Assembly: GCF_013342985.1 (NCBI RefSeq)
Contig: NZ_CP054490.1
Coordinates: forward strand, 434,001 to 498,000
DNA: 64,000 nt
Reading direction: 5' to 3'
Source of the DNA: Candidatus Ruthia endofausta
GTDB lineage: Bacteria > Pseudomonadota > Gammaproteobacteria > PS1 > Pseudothioglobaceae
Position numbers and translations under genes: made by a program
The notes under the pieces: model-generated
What the model was told of the DNA's origin: nothing
Database searches by the model: none
Seen by the model: only the letters and a program-made list of their open reading frames with translations
Shown: positions 27,063-38,058 of the stretch, piece by piece
Position numbering within the stretch: the first letter of the stretch is position 1
Layout of the letters: each line of letters starts with the position of its first letter

Positions 27063-27806
27063 ATGTCAAAACCAATTATTATCACTGGTTTTCATGCTAT
27101 TCAAGCACAACTAGAATCCAGTCCTGAATGTTTTATTAAGGTCTTTACACTAAACAGCAGGTGTGATAAACGCTTAAATACCCTTACCTCTGAGCTTAAT
27201 AATTTTGGCATTAGTGTTCAGCAGTGCGCCAAAATTCAATTAGATAAATTAAGCAATCATCAAACCCATCAAGGCGTTGCAGCTGAAATATTATTACCTG
27301 CCCTGCCCAATCAAGACGAATTAATCTCTTATGTATCTAAATTGGATAATGCTGGTTTAATTTTAATACTTGATTCTATTCAAGATCCTAGAAATTTGGG
27401 CGCTTGCTTACGCAGTGCTAATGCAGCTGGGGTTGATTATGTGGTCATTAATAAAGATGGCTCAGCACCTATTAACGCACTGGTGCATAAAACTTCTGCA
27501 GGTGCACTTAATCAGCTAAAAATTTTCCAAGTGACCAATTTGTCACGTACCATTAAAGCACTACAGCAACAAAATATTTGGATAATTGGTTTAGATGCTT
27601 CTGCCAATACCTCCATTTACCAAATAGATTTAACCACACCAAATGCTATTATTATGGGCGCTGAAGGCTCTGGTCTTAGAAGGCTAACCAAACAATCTTG
27701 TGATCAATTGGCTAGAATCCCCATGCAAGGCATGGCGGAGAGTTTGAACGTGTCTGTCGCCACAGGGGTGATACTCTTTGAGGTAAATAGACAACGTCTT
27801 TTATAG
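27063..27806 (+). CDS. rlmB: 23S rRNA Gm2251 2'-O-methyltransferase
   Basis: A SPOUT (SpoU) family enzyme that methylates the ribose of G2251 in the peptidyl-transferase region of 23S rRNA. The 247-residue protein has an N-terminal substrate-binding domain and the three SPOUT motifs: LDSIQDPRNLGACLRSANAA, IIMGAEGSGL and IPMQGMAESLNVSVATGVIL. Its ATG directly follows the surA stop, indicating co-transcription with lptD-surA. It converges with the dead iclR. Confidence 0.93.
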   Translation: MSKPIIITGFHAIQAQLESSPECFIKVFTLNSRCDKRLNTLTSELNNFGISVQQCAKIQLDKLSNHQTHQGVAAEILLPALPNQDELISYVSKLDNAGLILILDSIQDPRNLGACLRSANAAGVDYVVINKDGSAPINALVHKTSAGALNQLKIFQVTNLSRTIKALQQQNIWIIGLDASANTSIYQIDLTTPNAIIMGAEGSGLRRLTKQSCDQLARIPMQGMAESLNVSVATGVILFEVNRQRLL

Positions 27807-27809
27807 CTT

Positions 27810-28454
27810 AAAGGTATGTGAATATTGCGCACATATTTGGTTAACAATGATAATAATTCCTTCTGTCTTATATCGTTAAAACGACTAATAGGCCCAGATA
27901 GGGTTAATATCCCTAGAAAATGACCATTATCAGCAATAACTAGCATTGAAATTGTAAACAAAGAAATATTATGTTCATTAACTGAAACATAATAACCCTT
28001 GTCACGAATATTTTTTAAAAACCACTTAAGGTCATTTTTACGCTGACCATAGACCAAAATTATTCACTCTGAAATGCCCCGATTAAGCTCTAATCCAGTA
28101 CCTTAGTCAATACTATGACGAATTTTGTCAAAAAAATCGCCGCGATATAGACAAATACGATGATTATCCTCTTCAATAAAAAAACGAAGCCATTTCATCA
28201 CAGAAAGCATCCCTAATGCCATCAACAATAGCTCTAATTTGGATTAAATGATTAACATTTTTAAAAATAAAGACTTGGGTGCCAATGCAATAGTTTTTGT
28301 CTACAGTACGTACAACGTAGCCATAATCAGCTAAAGTTTGCAATATTCGATACGTGGTTGAGGGATTAAATTCTACCCTGGTGTAAATTTCTTTCAAACT
28401 TAACATGGATTTATCAATAGAAAAAATAGACAAACTTTTTTCTATCACAGTCAT
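27810..28454 (-). pseudogene. iclR: Broken IclR-family transcriptional regulator
   Basis: The first 93 codons from the ATG at 28454 encode the IclR winged-helix (EKSLSIFSIDKSMLSLKEIY, STTYRILQTLADYGYVVR) and then run into frameshifts around 28060-28180. The effector domain resumes in another frame (GYYVSVNEHNISLFTISMLV, FLGILTLSGPISRF) toward 27810. Divergent placement next to aceA matches the enteric IclR, which represses the glyoxylate-shunt operon. With it gone, local control of aceA is presumably lost. Confidence 0.8.
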
Positions 28455-28616
28455 TTCTTTTATTCGTTATTTTTTTCATATTGTGAAATAATAAGCTATA
28501 TGGTGAAAAAAACCTTAAATTCAAGCCACCTATGTATGATTGATGTTGAAACAAACATTTAACTATTAAATTAATACAACACCATTTAAGTAAAAATAAC
28601 ACACTAGGAGATTTTC

Positions 28617-29921
28617 ATGAATAGACAAAAACAAGCGGATGTATTAACAAAGGACTGGGCTGAGAATCCACGTTGGAAAAATGTGAAACGTGCTTATGAT
28701 GCACAAGACGTTGTACGTCTACGTGGCTCCATACAACCTGAATATACTTATGCACGACTAGGTGCTGAAAAATTATGGAAACTGATTAATGGCTCTTCTA
28801 AAAAAAGTTATGTTAATTGCATGGGTGCAATCACAGCAGGTCAAGCAATGCAACAAGCAAAAGCAGGTATTGAGGCAATTTATTTATCAGGTTGGCAAGT
28901 TGCTGCTGATGGCAACACATCAGAAACTATGTACCCTGATCAATCTTTGTATGCATATGACTCAGTGCCAACAATGGTACGTCGCATTAACAATACTTTT
29001 AAGCGTGCTGATGAAATTCAGTGGGCAAAAGGTATTAATCAAAACGATAAAGAACATGTTGATTATTTTTTACCTATTATTGCTGATGCTGAAGCTGGTT
29101 TTGGCGGTGTATTAAATGCTTATGAGTTGATGAAAAATATGATTGTCAATGGTGCAGCGGCGGCTCATTTTGAAGACCAACTAGCCTCAGTTAAGAAATG
29201 TGGACATATGGGTGGTAAGGTTCTAGTCCCCACTCAAGAAGCGATTCAAAAACTCACCTCAGCACGCTTAGCAGCAGATGTAATGGGCGTTCCTACAATT
29301 GTATTAGCACGAACTGATGCTGAAGCAGCAAATTTATTAACGTCTGATGTAGACCCTAGAGATGAAAGATTTATGACTGGTAAACGTACCCCAGAAGGGT
29401 TTTATATTGTTAAAAATAGTCTTGACCAAGCCATTTCACGCGGGATTTCATACGCACCATATGCTGACTTGGTGTGGTGTGAAACCGGAAAGCCAGATTT
29501 AGGTTTTGCTCGTGAATTTGCTCAAGCAGTATTAGCTGACAATTCAGAACAACTACTGGCATATAACTGCTCACCTTCGTTCAATTGGAAAAAGAATTTA
29601 ACCGATAGTCAAATAGCTTCCTTTCAAGAAGATATTGCTGCCATGGGATATAAGTATCAATTCATCACTTTGGCTGGTATTCATAATATGTGGTATAACA
29701 TGTTTGAGCTTGCTCATGAATACGCTCAAGGTGAAGGTATGAAGCACTATGTTGAAAAAGTTCAAGAGCCTGAATTTGCAGCAGCAGAAAAAGGCTATAC
29801 ATTTGCCTCTCATCAACAAGAAGTTGGGGCGGGTTATTTTGATGATGTTACTACCGTTATTCAAGGTGGCATATCTTCAGTAACCGCCTTAACAGGTTCA
29901 ACAGAGGAGACGCAATTTTAA
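28617..29921 (+). CDS. aceA: Isocitrate lyase
   Basis: AceA cleaves isocitrate to succinate and glyoxylate. The 434-residue frame is intact and of normal length. The catalytic loop motif is [13 protein letters not shown] with the active-site cysteine. Other family segments are [38 protein letters not shown] and [16 protein letters not shown] precedes the ATG. Its usual partners are all present but broken: iclR upstream, aceK and malate synthase G downstream. AceA can therefore form glyoxylate, but no local enzyme would use it. Confidence 0.95.
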   Translation: MNRQKQADVLTKDWAENPRWKNVKRAYDAQDVVRLRGSIQPEYTYARLGAEKLWKLINGSSKKSYVNCMGAITAGQAMQQAKAGIEAIYLSGWQVAADGNTSETMYPDQSLYAYDSVPTMVRRINNTFKRADEIQWAKGINQNDKEHVDYFLPIIADAEAGFGGVLNAYELMKNMIVNGAAAAHFEDQLASVKKCGHMGGKVLVPTQEAIQKLTSARLAADVMGVPTIVLARTDAEAANLLTSDVDPRDERFMTGKRTPEGFYIVKNSLDQAISRGISYAPYADLVWCETGKPDLGFAREFAQAVLADNSEQLLAYNCSPSFNWKKNLTDSQIASFQEDIAAMGYKYQFITLAGIHNMWYNMFELAHEYAQGEGMKHYVEKVQEPEFAAAEKGYTFASHQQEVGAGYFDDVTTVIQGGISSVTALTGSTEETQF

Positions 29922-30018
29922 AGCACTACCCCATTTCAAATTTGCTTGAGGTGGCGTCTAAATGTAGATAAATAAAGTGATAAATTAAGTAAATTAACAC
30001 AACTCGAATGATAATACC

Positions 30019-31280
30019 ATGGAAAATAATCTTTCAACAATCACTGCAAAAAAAAATACTAAATGGCTTTAAGGTACATTACAAGGCTTTTAAAGAAAGG
30101 CAATGGGTGTAATTATTAAAAGACTCAAAACAAACAAATCTTTTGGAGGGGTAATCTTGTGAAATTCTAGTAATTAGCTCGCCATTTTTCAAAAGAAAAG
30201 CAAATTATCTAATTGGTAAAATTATTTCACACAATAACACATCCCATCCTTTGCTAATTGCCATTCTGAATGATAAAAAAAACTGGCTTATATATGAATG
30301 CTTTGTTAACGAATGTTAGTAGTATCTCTATGGTTTTTGGTTTTTCAAGATCATATTTTTTATTAATATTCACTACTCTGCCGCGATTGTTGATTTTCTA
30401 AAATCAATCTTATCCAGAAAAATTAAAGTAGATTTGTACAGTACAATTGGCTTACACAAACACGGTAAAACTTTGCTTTATGGAACATTTTTAAAATACT
30501 CCAAAGTGACTGATGAGAAATTAATTATTGCACCAGGCATTATAAGGTATGATGATGGTCGTATTCACTTTTTCTATGTTTCCTTATGTTTTTAAGGTGA
30601 TTAATGATAAATTTGCACCCTCTAAATCAAGCACGCCAAAAAAGGTTAAAGATAAATATTTCTTTGTTAAAAGCCATTGCAGAATTGGAGGTTCGGCAGA
30701 TACTTGAGAGTTTTCCAATGTGACATTTCCCATTCGTGATTTAGGCTCAGATTTATTAAAAGAGTTGGCTGATAAAGTTAGTTCTAGTATCTCCATAGAA
30801 GGAGATCTTTTGATTATTAAGCACTTCTATATGGAAAATAAAATGATGCTGTTAAACCTATACATCAACAATACAAATGATAAGCAATTAAAACATATTA
30901 TTAATGATTATGGCAGTGCCATTAATGAGCTTATTAATGCTGATATTTTTCCTGGGGAAATGCTCGCTAAAAATTTTGGCGTAACTCGACAAAATCGAGT
31001 AGTTCTCTATGATTATGATGAAACAATATCAATGAACAGTCCTGTTTTTAGAAAAATTCTAACCGCTAAATATGAAGAGGATGAAATGGCATCTGAACTT
31101 TGGTATTACGTAGGTCCAAATGATGTATCTCCAGAAGAGTTTAAATTTTCTATCTTTTCTGATCAGAAAAGATAGACAAATATTTAACCAGCATTATAAC
31201 AAATTACTAGATATTGACTATTGGCAAACAATACACAACAGCAGACAAATCAGACAAATTACAATCATTGCAGCGCCATA
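30019..31280 (+). pseudogene. aceK: Ruined isocitrate dehydrogenase kinase/phosphatase
   Basis: Fragments in family order, in changing frames, include ILNGFKVHYKAFKERQW near the start, then FVFKVINDKFAPSKS-like and KDKYFFVKSHCRIGG pieces. A long readable stretch at 30720-31172 contains DIFPGEMLAKNFGVTRQNRV and VLYDYDE, a hallmark of AceK. The tail LLDIDYWQTIHNSRQ lies in another frame. Many stops and frameshifts make it non-functional, although a 151-codon frame survives inside. AceK switches isocitrate dehydrogenase off to send isocitrate to AceA. Confidence 0.88.
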
Positions 31281-31284
31281 ATTA

Positions 31285-32738
31285 GTGGTACCAATTTCCA
31301 GTGTGCGCTTTGCACTAAATGCAATTAATGCTTGCTGGAGAAGTTTGTATGATGCGTTGTATGTTAGCAACGTTATTGCAAATAAAGACAAAACTTCTAT
31401 TGGCTCTAGTTATAACCCAGTTTGTTGTTCAGTGAGTTAATGACTTTTTAGATAAAACAATATCATTAGCTGATGGTTCTTATTCACAGCTTAAATCCAT
31501 CAACATACAACAAAACAAATTAGAATTTACACTAGACAATGGAAATCATACACAACTAAGTAAATACACAGGCTTATCGAAATTTTCTAGGTTTAGTGAG
31601 AGAAAGACTTGAAAGTGGCTTTTCAAAAAGGCGATCGAACAATCAATCGAAGTATTAACCAAAATAAGCTGTACACCAAAATATCAGGTGAATCTGGCAT
31701 ATTATCTACCACAAGCTTGATACTAGTGCATAACGTGGATCATCATATGCTCTCAGATTTAATTAAAAATAGTAACGGCGATGAACTTGGTGAGGGTATT
31801 TTGGACACCATGGTAACAACATTAATTAGTATGCACGACTTAGAAAAATCACGTACAAACTCAACAACAGATAGCATTTACATTGTCAAACCAAAAATTC
31901 ATGGTCCAGAAGAAGTGGACTTTACCGTAAAGCTGTTTGCCAAAATAGAAAAGGCACTAAGGCTTAAAAAAATACCATTAAAGTAGGCATCATAGATGAG
32001 GACGGCGGCGTACTAGTATTAATTTAAAGGCTTGTATTAAAGCTGCTAAAAATAGAGTCATCTTCATCAATACAGGCTTTTTAGACCGTACTGGTGATGA
32101 AATACACACCGGCATGTTAGCAAGCCACCATAGTGGCTAGAAATGACATTAAAAATGAGCCATGGATTCAGGCTTATGATCGACAAAGGCATGTGACACA
32201 AGCAGACCCAGATGAGTGAGATGCTTGAACAAAAAATGACGCATCTTTTAATAGGGGCAAATTGTGCTTGGGTGCCCTCATCCACTGCAGCAACACTATA
32301 CGCTACACATTATAGTTAATTTGATATTTTTAAAAGACAAGTTGAGCTAATGAATGGTGGCATTAATCAGGATGATTTATTAGTCATTTCGCTGATGAAT
32401 GGCAATACCAAATTAACTATAATGATGCCATTCAAAAAGAATTAAATAACAATACTCAAAGTATTTTAGGCTATGTAGTCAAATGGATAAATCAAGGTAT
32501 TGGTTGCTCCAAAGTGCAAGATATTAATCATATTGGCTTAATGGAAGATAGAGCCACATTTCAAATTTTTAGCCAGCATATAGCCAACTGGATAGAGTAC
32601 AAAATCTGTAGTAAAGTACAAGTTGAAAAGACTTTTAGAACAATGACCATTGTTGTAGATCAACAAAACAAAAATGGCTCTTATTATGTCAGCATGGCAC
32701 CTCTAAGTATGCTAGCTATACATTTCAAGCAGCTTTAG
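31285..32738 (+). pseudogene. glcB: Ruined malate synthase G
   Basis: Fragments in family order are [19 protein letters not shown], then HGPEEVDFTVKLFAKIEKAL inside a 125-codon frame at 31609-31986. They continue with [35 protein letters not shown] and ILGYVVKWINQGIGCSKVQD followed by GLMEDRATFQIFSQHIANW. All are malate synthase G motifs, but they are spread over several frames with stops, and the first quarter is missing. This enzyme would condense glyoxylate with acetyl-CoA. The remnant ends at the 3' end of the convergent rhodanese gene. Confidence 0.9.
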
Positions 32739-32740
32739 CA

Positions 32741-33055
32741 CTAGTATTGCACCATTGAATCATCAAGTTGTTTAGCCCAAGCATCAATTCCACCACGTAG
32801 GTTAATAATACGACCAAAGCCAATAGACTCAAAATAACGCGCAACTTGCATTGAACGAATACCGTGGTGACAAATGAGCACCGTTTCTTCTGACCTATCC
32901 AAGGTATCTAGGTTGGTCATAATTTCCCCCATGGGTAATAATTTTGCCTTATCAAAATGACACTTGTCCCACTCCCATTGTTCTCGAACATCTAGCATTA
33001 ACGGATGGTTGTGTTTTAAATGCACTCTTAGTTCAGATGGCGTGAAATTCTTCAT
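32741..33055 (-). CDS. Single-domain rhodanese-like sulfurtransferase
   Basis: A 104-residue rhodanese fold with LMLDVREQWEWDKCHFDKAK and the active-site loop LICHHGIRSMQVARYFES, the cysteine being the sulfur carrier. Such GlpE/PspE-like proteins move sulfane sulfur or buffer persulfides in the cytoplasm; no signal peptide is present. It lies 19 bp after the broken VWA gene on the same strand and may once have been co-transcribed with it. Unlike its neighbours it is intact. Confidence 0.88.
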   Translation of the reverse strand: MKNFTPSELRVHLKHNHPLMLDVREQWEWDKCHFDKAKLLPMGEIMTNLDTLDRSEETVLICHHGIRSMQVARYFESIGFGRIINLRGGIDAWAKQLDDSMVQY

Positions 33056-33074
33056 AATTATGAAAATATCTCTA

Positions 33075-34528
33075 TTAATTTAATTGAATGCGATGCCCCC
33101 ATGGCACATTTTCTTTACCTTTAACAAACCACATCACTGGATAACTTGGTTCAAATTCTGGGAATTTTCCCTTAGCATCGGTAAAGTAAATTAACACACT
33201 AGAGGCGGTGTCTTGCACGCTAACATAATCAAAAACAGGGTTAAAATTAGTGCCTTTGCCACCACCTAATGATACTGGAAATGTTAACTCGTCCCAAGCC
33301 TCAAAACGCCATATCAGCTCTTTACTGATTTTTTCATCACAAGCAATCAATGTAATTGAAGCACGTATATTGCTTTTAATGGCATTGATTTCTGCCACAA
33401 ACTCATTAATCTCATCTTTAGAAATTGAGCCAGAAGTATCAATGGCAACAGTAATATCAATTTGGCTAGATCTAGGTGATGGTAATATTGCATTGCCACT
33501 ACGACGTGATGGTCTAGCATAGGAGAAATCATCACGTGCAAATAATTTAACAAATTCACCGCTCAATTTTCCCGCTTGTTGTGCAAGTTGTGCGCTTGAG
33601 GCAAGATTTTTTTGCCATTTACTGCTTAATTGTTGAATTTCATCAGGTGTTAAAGGATTGGGTTTATCTGCTAAACCAGAGGAATTTGTGTTATTTTGAT
33701 GATTATTTTTGTCGTTGTCTTTTCTTAAATTGCTTTGTAAGTCACCCTCACACAGCCCCCATCAGACTCATTTGCGTCATCTTTTGGATCGTCATCATAT
33801 AAATGTTGGTCCATGGGTTCAGTATCAATACTATCATCAATCATTGGGTAGATTTCTTCTGCAATCATACCTTTATATTTATGAAAAATAGGCAAATCAA
33901 GTGGCGGATGAAACCCCTCTTTTACCAAAAGTGGATTAATAGCAAAATCGCAAGCTAAATCCCATTTATGTTTAAGCCGATTGCCACAACGAGAAAAATG
34001 CGTTAATGCACAATGCAAGGCTTCATGAATAAGAACAAACTTAACTTGATGATTATCAAGCTGGTTAATAAAACTTGGATTGTAGTAAAAACTTTTGGCA
34101 TCAGTAGCACTGGTCCTACACCAAGAGCCAGCAGCTTTAAGCGGTAATCGAAGTACTAAATTACCCAAAAAAGGCTTGTCAAGAATAAGTTGTGTGCGTG
34201 CTTTAGTTAGTTTTGCTTTAATTGCTTGTAAGTCAATGTTATCAATGTTGTTTTCAATCATAACATCTTCACCAATAACTTTTACCTGCGGTTCAAGCTC
34301 AATGTTGTTTTGCCAAAATTGATAGTTTATTTTAACCATGGGCGTATGATATAAGCTTGATTTAATAATAGCAAATTTTTCGCTGTCTGATAATTCAATT
34401 TTTAGAAATAGTTGTCTGTCTTCTAATCGAGAATGAGACTTTAATAAGCCACCAAAGCTTAGCAAGTATTCTGGATGATTAGGTAAATCTTTAGCTAGCT
34501 TATACAATCGTTGATGTTCATCAATCAA
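33075..34528 (-). pseudogene. VWA-like putative metallopeptidase (DUF2201 type), frameshifted
   Basis: One gene of about 484 codons appears as two frames. The N-terminal part (34528-33725, TTG start) carries the zinc motif LIHEALHCALTH and DLACDFAINPLL. The C-terminal part carries a von Willebrand A domain with the MIDAS motif AIDTSGSIS. The frames join smoothly if one G is restored in a five-G run (plus-strand CCCCC at 33756-33760): the reading then passes through EGDLQSNLRKDNDKN into the VWA part. The MoxR ATPase upstream is the usual partner, and it is broken too. Function of the pair is unknown. The single indel could be recent decay, slippage-corrected expression or an assembly error. 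Confidence 0.8.
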
Positions 34529-34559
34529 TTGGTATAAATATCACTAATAAAATCAAGCT

Positions 34560-34888
34560 TGATAAATCCAAGAATTTAGAATTTTTTAACTCATAATCAA
34601 GCCCCAACCCGCGCTCAATAAAAAAAAATCAACCTTCTTATCATCATAAAAATCAGACTCAATACCAAATAAAAACCCGCAATAATCGTCATTGTGTAGG
34701 CAAAAATCATCTCATGCGCATGCCAAATAGTACTGTTGATATTGCTAGTTAATATCGATGTGTGAAAAAACACTCCACAACAACATTGAAAAAACACTAA
34801 CTAAACCTGCTTGCCATAAAAAACACTCTAAATCCTGAGCGTAAAAAGGCGTTATTGGATAGGTGTTATTTTGATTAGGGCTAATCAT
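34560..34888 (-). pseudogene. N-terminal remnant of an NnrS-like membrane protein
   Basis: Pieces on the minus strand start MISPNQNNTYPITPFYAQDL, pass FLWQAGLVSVFSMLLW, and include WHAHEMIFAYTMTIIAGFYL. The last piece matches the conserved WHAHEM...AGF segment of NnrS, a haem/copper membrane protein tied to nitric-oxide metabolism. Only the first two helices remain, with frameshifts and stops. It sits between the MoxR and VWA genes. Confidence 0.6.
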
Positions 34889-34893
34889 CGGTT

Positions 34894-35934
34894 TTAGTCA
34901 AACATGACATCGGCAATTTTATTTACCCAATCGGAAAATTCAGAAATGGTAAAAATGTCACCGCCAATGGCGTGCTGCATATCTGATACTAGCATAACGC
35001 CCAATTCTTTTTGTGGAAAATTTTTAGCAAAATTAAGAATATTACCCCACACTTTTTCAGCATGATCGGTACCTTTAACGCCGATTGCTCTACCTGCTAG
35101 TGCTGCACAAATTGCATATTGCAAATCAAGCTCTTTGGGAATTGAGACGCTTTCGCCATTAATAATAGCATTAAGATCAGGCAAATTAGCCATGTGTTCA
35201 ACAAACGTGGTAATTTCAACCCCTGCCACTTCACCAACACAAGCGCTAGCAGCCTGCCTAAATAAAGACAAATCAGTGCCAAATTTATTCAGCGCCCTAT
35301 GTACAAATTCCCAAGTTCTTGGTGAAGGAAAGGCAACTGGGTTGTGTTTAGCATCAAACTCAAACAAATGCTCAGGACGGTAGCGCAAAAAACCAATAAT
35401 ACGCTCATCAATGTTGTTTTCATATGCCCACGCCACCCAATCATCCAAGTTAACATCAAGCGCAAAATGCGAAAATCGATTTGCCAAAGGTGCAGGCATG
35501 GAATAAGTAACACCTCGATCACCTTGACGATTGCCTGCAGCAAATATCACCCAACCCTCAGGCACAATATAATCACCTAAACGACGGTCAAGAATGAGTT
35601 GATAAGCCGCTGCTGATACGGTCGGTGGTGCTGAGGTAATTTCATCAAGAAACAAAATACCTTGCTCGCCATGACGCTTTGAATCGGGCAATAATGAAGG
35701 CACTGACCACTCAACCAAACCTCCATTTTTAAACGGTATGCCATGAAGGTCACTAGGCTCCATTTGTGATAAGCGAATACCAATGATATTAACCCCATTC
35801 TTGGTCGCCACTTAAAAGATGATTTGGGACTTACCAATTCCTGGTGCACCCCATAACATAACAGGTGTATGATGGCCTTGCATCACTGATATTAACTCTT
35901 CATTAAGAATTTTACTGACTTGCTCTGGACGCAT
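34894..35934 (-). pseudogene. MoxR-type AAA+ ATPase with a premature stop at codon 41
   Basis: From the ATG at 35934 the frame reads to VMLWGAPGIGKSQIIF, which holds the Walker A motif, then hits TAA at 35812-35814. After it the same frame continues to 34894 with VATKNGVNIIGIRLSQMEPS, Walker B GILFLDEITSAP, AAGNRQGDRG and PSPRTWEFV. The total of 346 codons is a normal MoxR length. One base change (CAA to TAA) would explain the stop. A GTG restart right after it would make a protein without Walker A. MoxR ATPases act with VWA proteins, and the linked VWA gene is also broken. Confidence 0.82.
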
Positions 35935-35996
35935 GAATACTTGAAATTATTAAAACAGACCCTATTCTACAGTAACAAAAGATATAATCACCTGAT

Positions 35997-36275
35997 ATGA
36001 TTACCGCTAATCCCACTCCAAAAGCACTGTTTAATTCCCCTTGCGATTACCCTATTAAGATACTTGGCAAAGATTGTGAAGCGCTTCAGCACACAATTTG
36101 CAGCATTGTTGAGCGTCACACTGACAAATTACACCCCAATCAAATAACAAAAAAGTACAGTTCTAAAGGTAGTTATGTATCTTTTACCATCCGTATTATT
36201 GTCAGTAGTAGAGCTCAATTAGATACCATTAATCAAGATTTACAAGACTGCCATCTAGTGTCTTATGTTTTATAA
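35997..36275 (+). CDS. ybeD: DUF493 family protein YbeD
   Basis: A 92-residue protein of the DUF493 / UPF0250 family, with the pattern FNSPCDYPIKILGKDCEALQ and SYVSFTIRIIVSSRAQLDTI. The fold is ferredoxin-like and the function unproven. A position just ahead of lipB, with a 6-bp gap, is conserved in gammaproteobacteria and suggests a link to lipoate metabolism. Confidence 0.85.
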   Translation: MITANPTPKALFNSPCDYPIKILGKDCEALQHTICSIVERHTDKLHPNQITKKYSSKGSYVSFTIRIIVSSRAQLDTINQDLQDCHLVSYVL

Positions 36276-36281
36276 ATTCTT

Positions 36282-36896
36282 ATGCGTATTATCAACTTGG
36301 GGCGTCAAGACTATTTAAACATCTGGGAACGGATGAAAATATTTACTAACACTCGTGATAAAAACACTCAAGATGAGTTGTGGATTGTAGAGCACAGCCC
36401 TGTATTTACGCAAGGTATTTCTAGTAAACCAGAATATGTTTTGTCAAGCAGTAATATTCCCATTATTCAAACCGATCGTGGCGGACAAATTACTTATCAC
36501 GGCCCTGGTCAAGCGGTTATTTATTGTTTAATTGACCTCAAACGTCTTGAGATTGGGATTAAAAAAATGATTGAAATCATTGAAAATTCAATCATTGATT
36601 TATTAAAAACTTACGCCATTAAAGCGCATCTAAAATCAGGTGCACCGGGTGTGTATGTTAATAACGCTAAAATTGCAGCGCTGGGCTTAAAGGTTAAACA
36701 ATCAAAAATTTATCATGGTTTGAGCTTTAATGTGGATATGGACTTGTCTCCATTTATGCAAATTAATCCCTGTGGATATCAAGGCTTGAAAGTAACACAG
36801 CTTTGTGATTTAACGGGTAATAGCGATACCTTAAATACCGTTGCTGAGAAACTTAGCCTAATACTTATTAATTATGTTACAAGAAATAGACATTAA
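36282..36896 (+). CDS. lipB: Octanoyl-[ACP]:protein octanoyltransferase
   Basis: LipB moves octanoate from acyl carrier protein to lipoyl domains, the first step of lipoate synthesis. The 204-residue protein carries [40 protein letters not shown] with the catalytic lysine, and [14 protein letters not shown] with the catalytic cysteine. Its end overlaps the lipA start by 23 bp. Confidence 0.95.
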   Translation: MRIINLGRQDYLNIWERMKIFTNTRDKNTQDELWIVEHSPVFTQGISSKPEYVLSSSNIPIIQTDRGGQITYHGPGQAVIYCLIDLKRLEIGIKKMIEIIENSIIDLLKTYAIKAHLKSGAPGVYVNNAKIAALGLKVKQSKIYHGLSFNVDMDLSPFMQINPCGYQGLKVTQLCDLTGNSDTLNTVAEKLSLILINYVTRNRH

Positions 36897-37821
36897 AAGC
36901 CTAAAAGGCAAATCCAAAGTAGCGCGCTTAAAAATTAAGCCTGATGCTGACAAACTACCCATTAGAAAGCCAAGTTGGATTCGCATTAAACACACTGCGG
37001 GCTCAAAAGTTGATGAATTAAAACACACACTTCGATTACAAAGATTATTTACAGTTTGTGAAGAAGCGCAATGTCCAAATTTAAGCGAGTGTTTTAATCA
37101 TGGTACTGCCACTTTTATGGTTATGGGACAAATTTGCACGCGTCGTTGCCCATTTTGCGATGTGGCTCATGGCAAGCCAAAAGCGCTTGATCTAGATGAG
37201 CCTAAACATTTGGCTGATACCATTAAAAAAATGCAGCTTAAATATGTGGTGATTACGTCAGTAGATAGGGATGATTTACGTGATGGCGGCGCTCAACATT
37301 TTAAAATGTGCATTGATAATATCAGGCTAAACACGCCCAAAGTAAAAATTGAAATTTTAACACCAGATTTCAGAGGTAGGATTGATAAAGCACTTAAAGT
37401 CTTTAAATCTTGCCCGCCTGATGTCTTTAATCATAATCTGGAAACAGTGCCAAGCTTATACCCAAAAGTTCGCCCTGGTGCAAATTATGAGCATTCATTA
37501 AGGCTACTTAAAGAATTTAAACAACAACACCCATTTGTTATTACCAAATCAGGATTAATGCTAGGGGTGGGTGAAAGTAAAAAACAAGTTATTGATGTAT
37601 TAAAAAACTTGCGCACACACAATGTAGATATGCTTACCCTAGGTCAGTATTTACAGCCAAGTAAACATCATTTGGCTGTTGAGGCGTATATTCATCCGAA
37701 TCAATTTGATAAATACAAAAAAATTGCACTTAAGCTAGGCTTTCTTCAAGTTGCTAGCGGACCTATGGTACGTTCTTCTTACCATGCTGATTTACAAGTC
37801 AAGGGCGAGTTAATGAGTTAA
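36874..37821 (+). CDS. lipA: Lipoyl synthase
   Basis: A radical-SAM enzyme that inserts two sulfurs into protein-bound octanoate. The 315-residue protein has the auxiliary cluster motif [12 protein letters not shown], the radical-SAM [15 protein letters not shown], and the C-terminal VRSSYHAD with the serine ligand of the auxiliary cluster. It completes the ybeD-lipB-lipA operon. Confidence 0.97.
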   Translation: MLQEIDIKSLKGKSKVARLKIKPDADKLPIRKPSWIRIKHTAGSKVDELKHTLRLQRLFTVCEEAQCPNLSECFNHGTATFMVMGQICTRRCPFCDVAHGKPKALDLDEPKHLADTIKKMQLKYVVITSVDRDDLRDGGAQHFKMCIDNIRLNTPKVKIEILTPDFRGRIDKALKVFKSCPPDVFNHNLETVPSLYPKVRPGANYEHSLRLLKEFKQQHPFVITKSGLMLGVGESKKQVIDVLKNLRTHNVDMLTLGQYLQPSKHHLAVEAYIHPNQFDKYKKIALKLGFLQVASGPMVRSSYHADLQVKGELMS

Positions 37822-38058
37822 AAGTTAGTAGGAATAAAGATGGAAATATACATCGGATAGGTGTGGGAATAATATACAGGCAATAGCAGCTTTCCTTGAT
37901 GTTAATCTTTCTTTTTTGTGCAACAAAGAGTGAGAGTGTATTATTCACCGTCTATAAATTGAGCATTAGAATATTTAACAAACTCTGAAGGTCAGAGGCA
38001 TTATTAGCAGCAGACCTAAACAAAAGCGATATTACTATTATTGCTTTAATGTTTCGAA

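Noticed and set aside
30584-30796. 70-codon minus-strand frame inside the aceK remnant
   Set aside because: The plus strand carries recognisable AceK pieces across this stretch; the minus frame matches nothing.
37822-38058. Possible small gene or RNA between lipA and the RND pump
   Set aside because: No frame with family similarity, no stable hairpin and no tRNA-like arms; too little to support a call.
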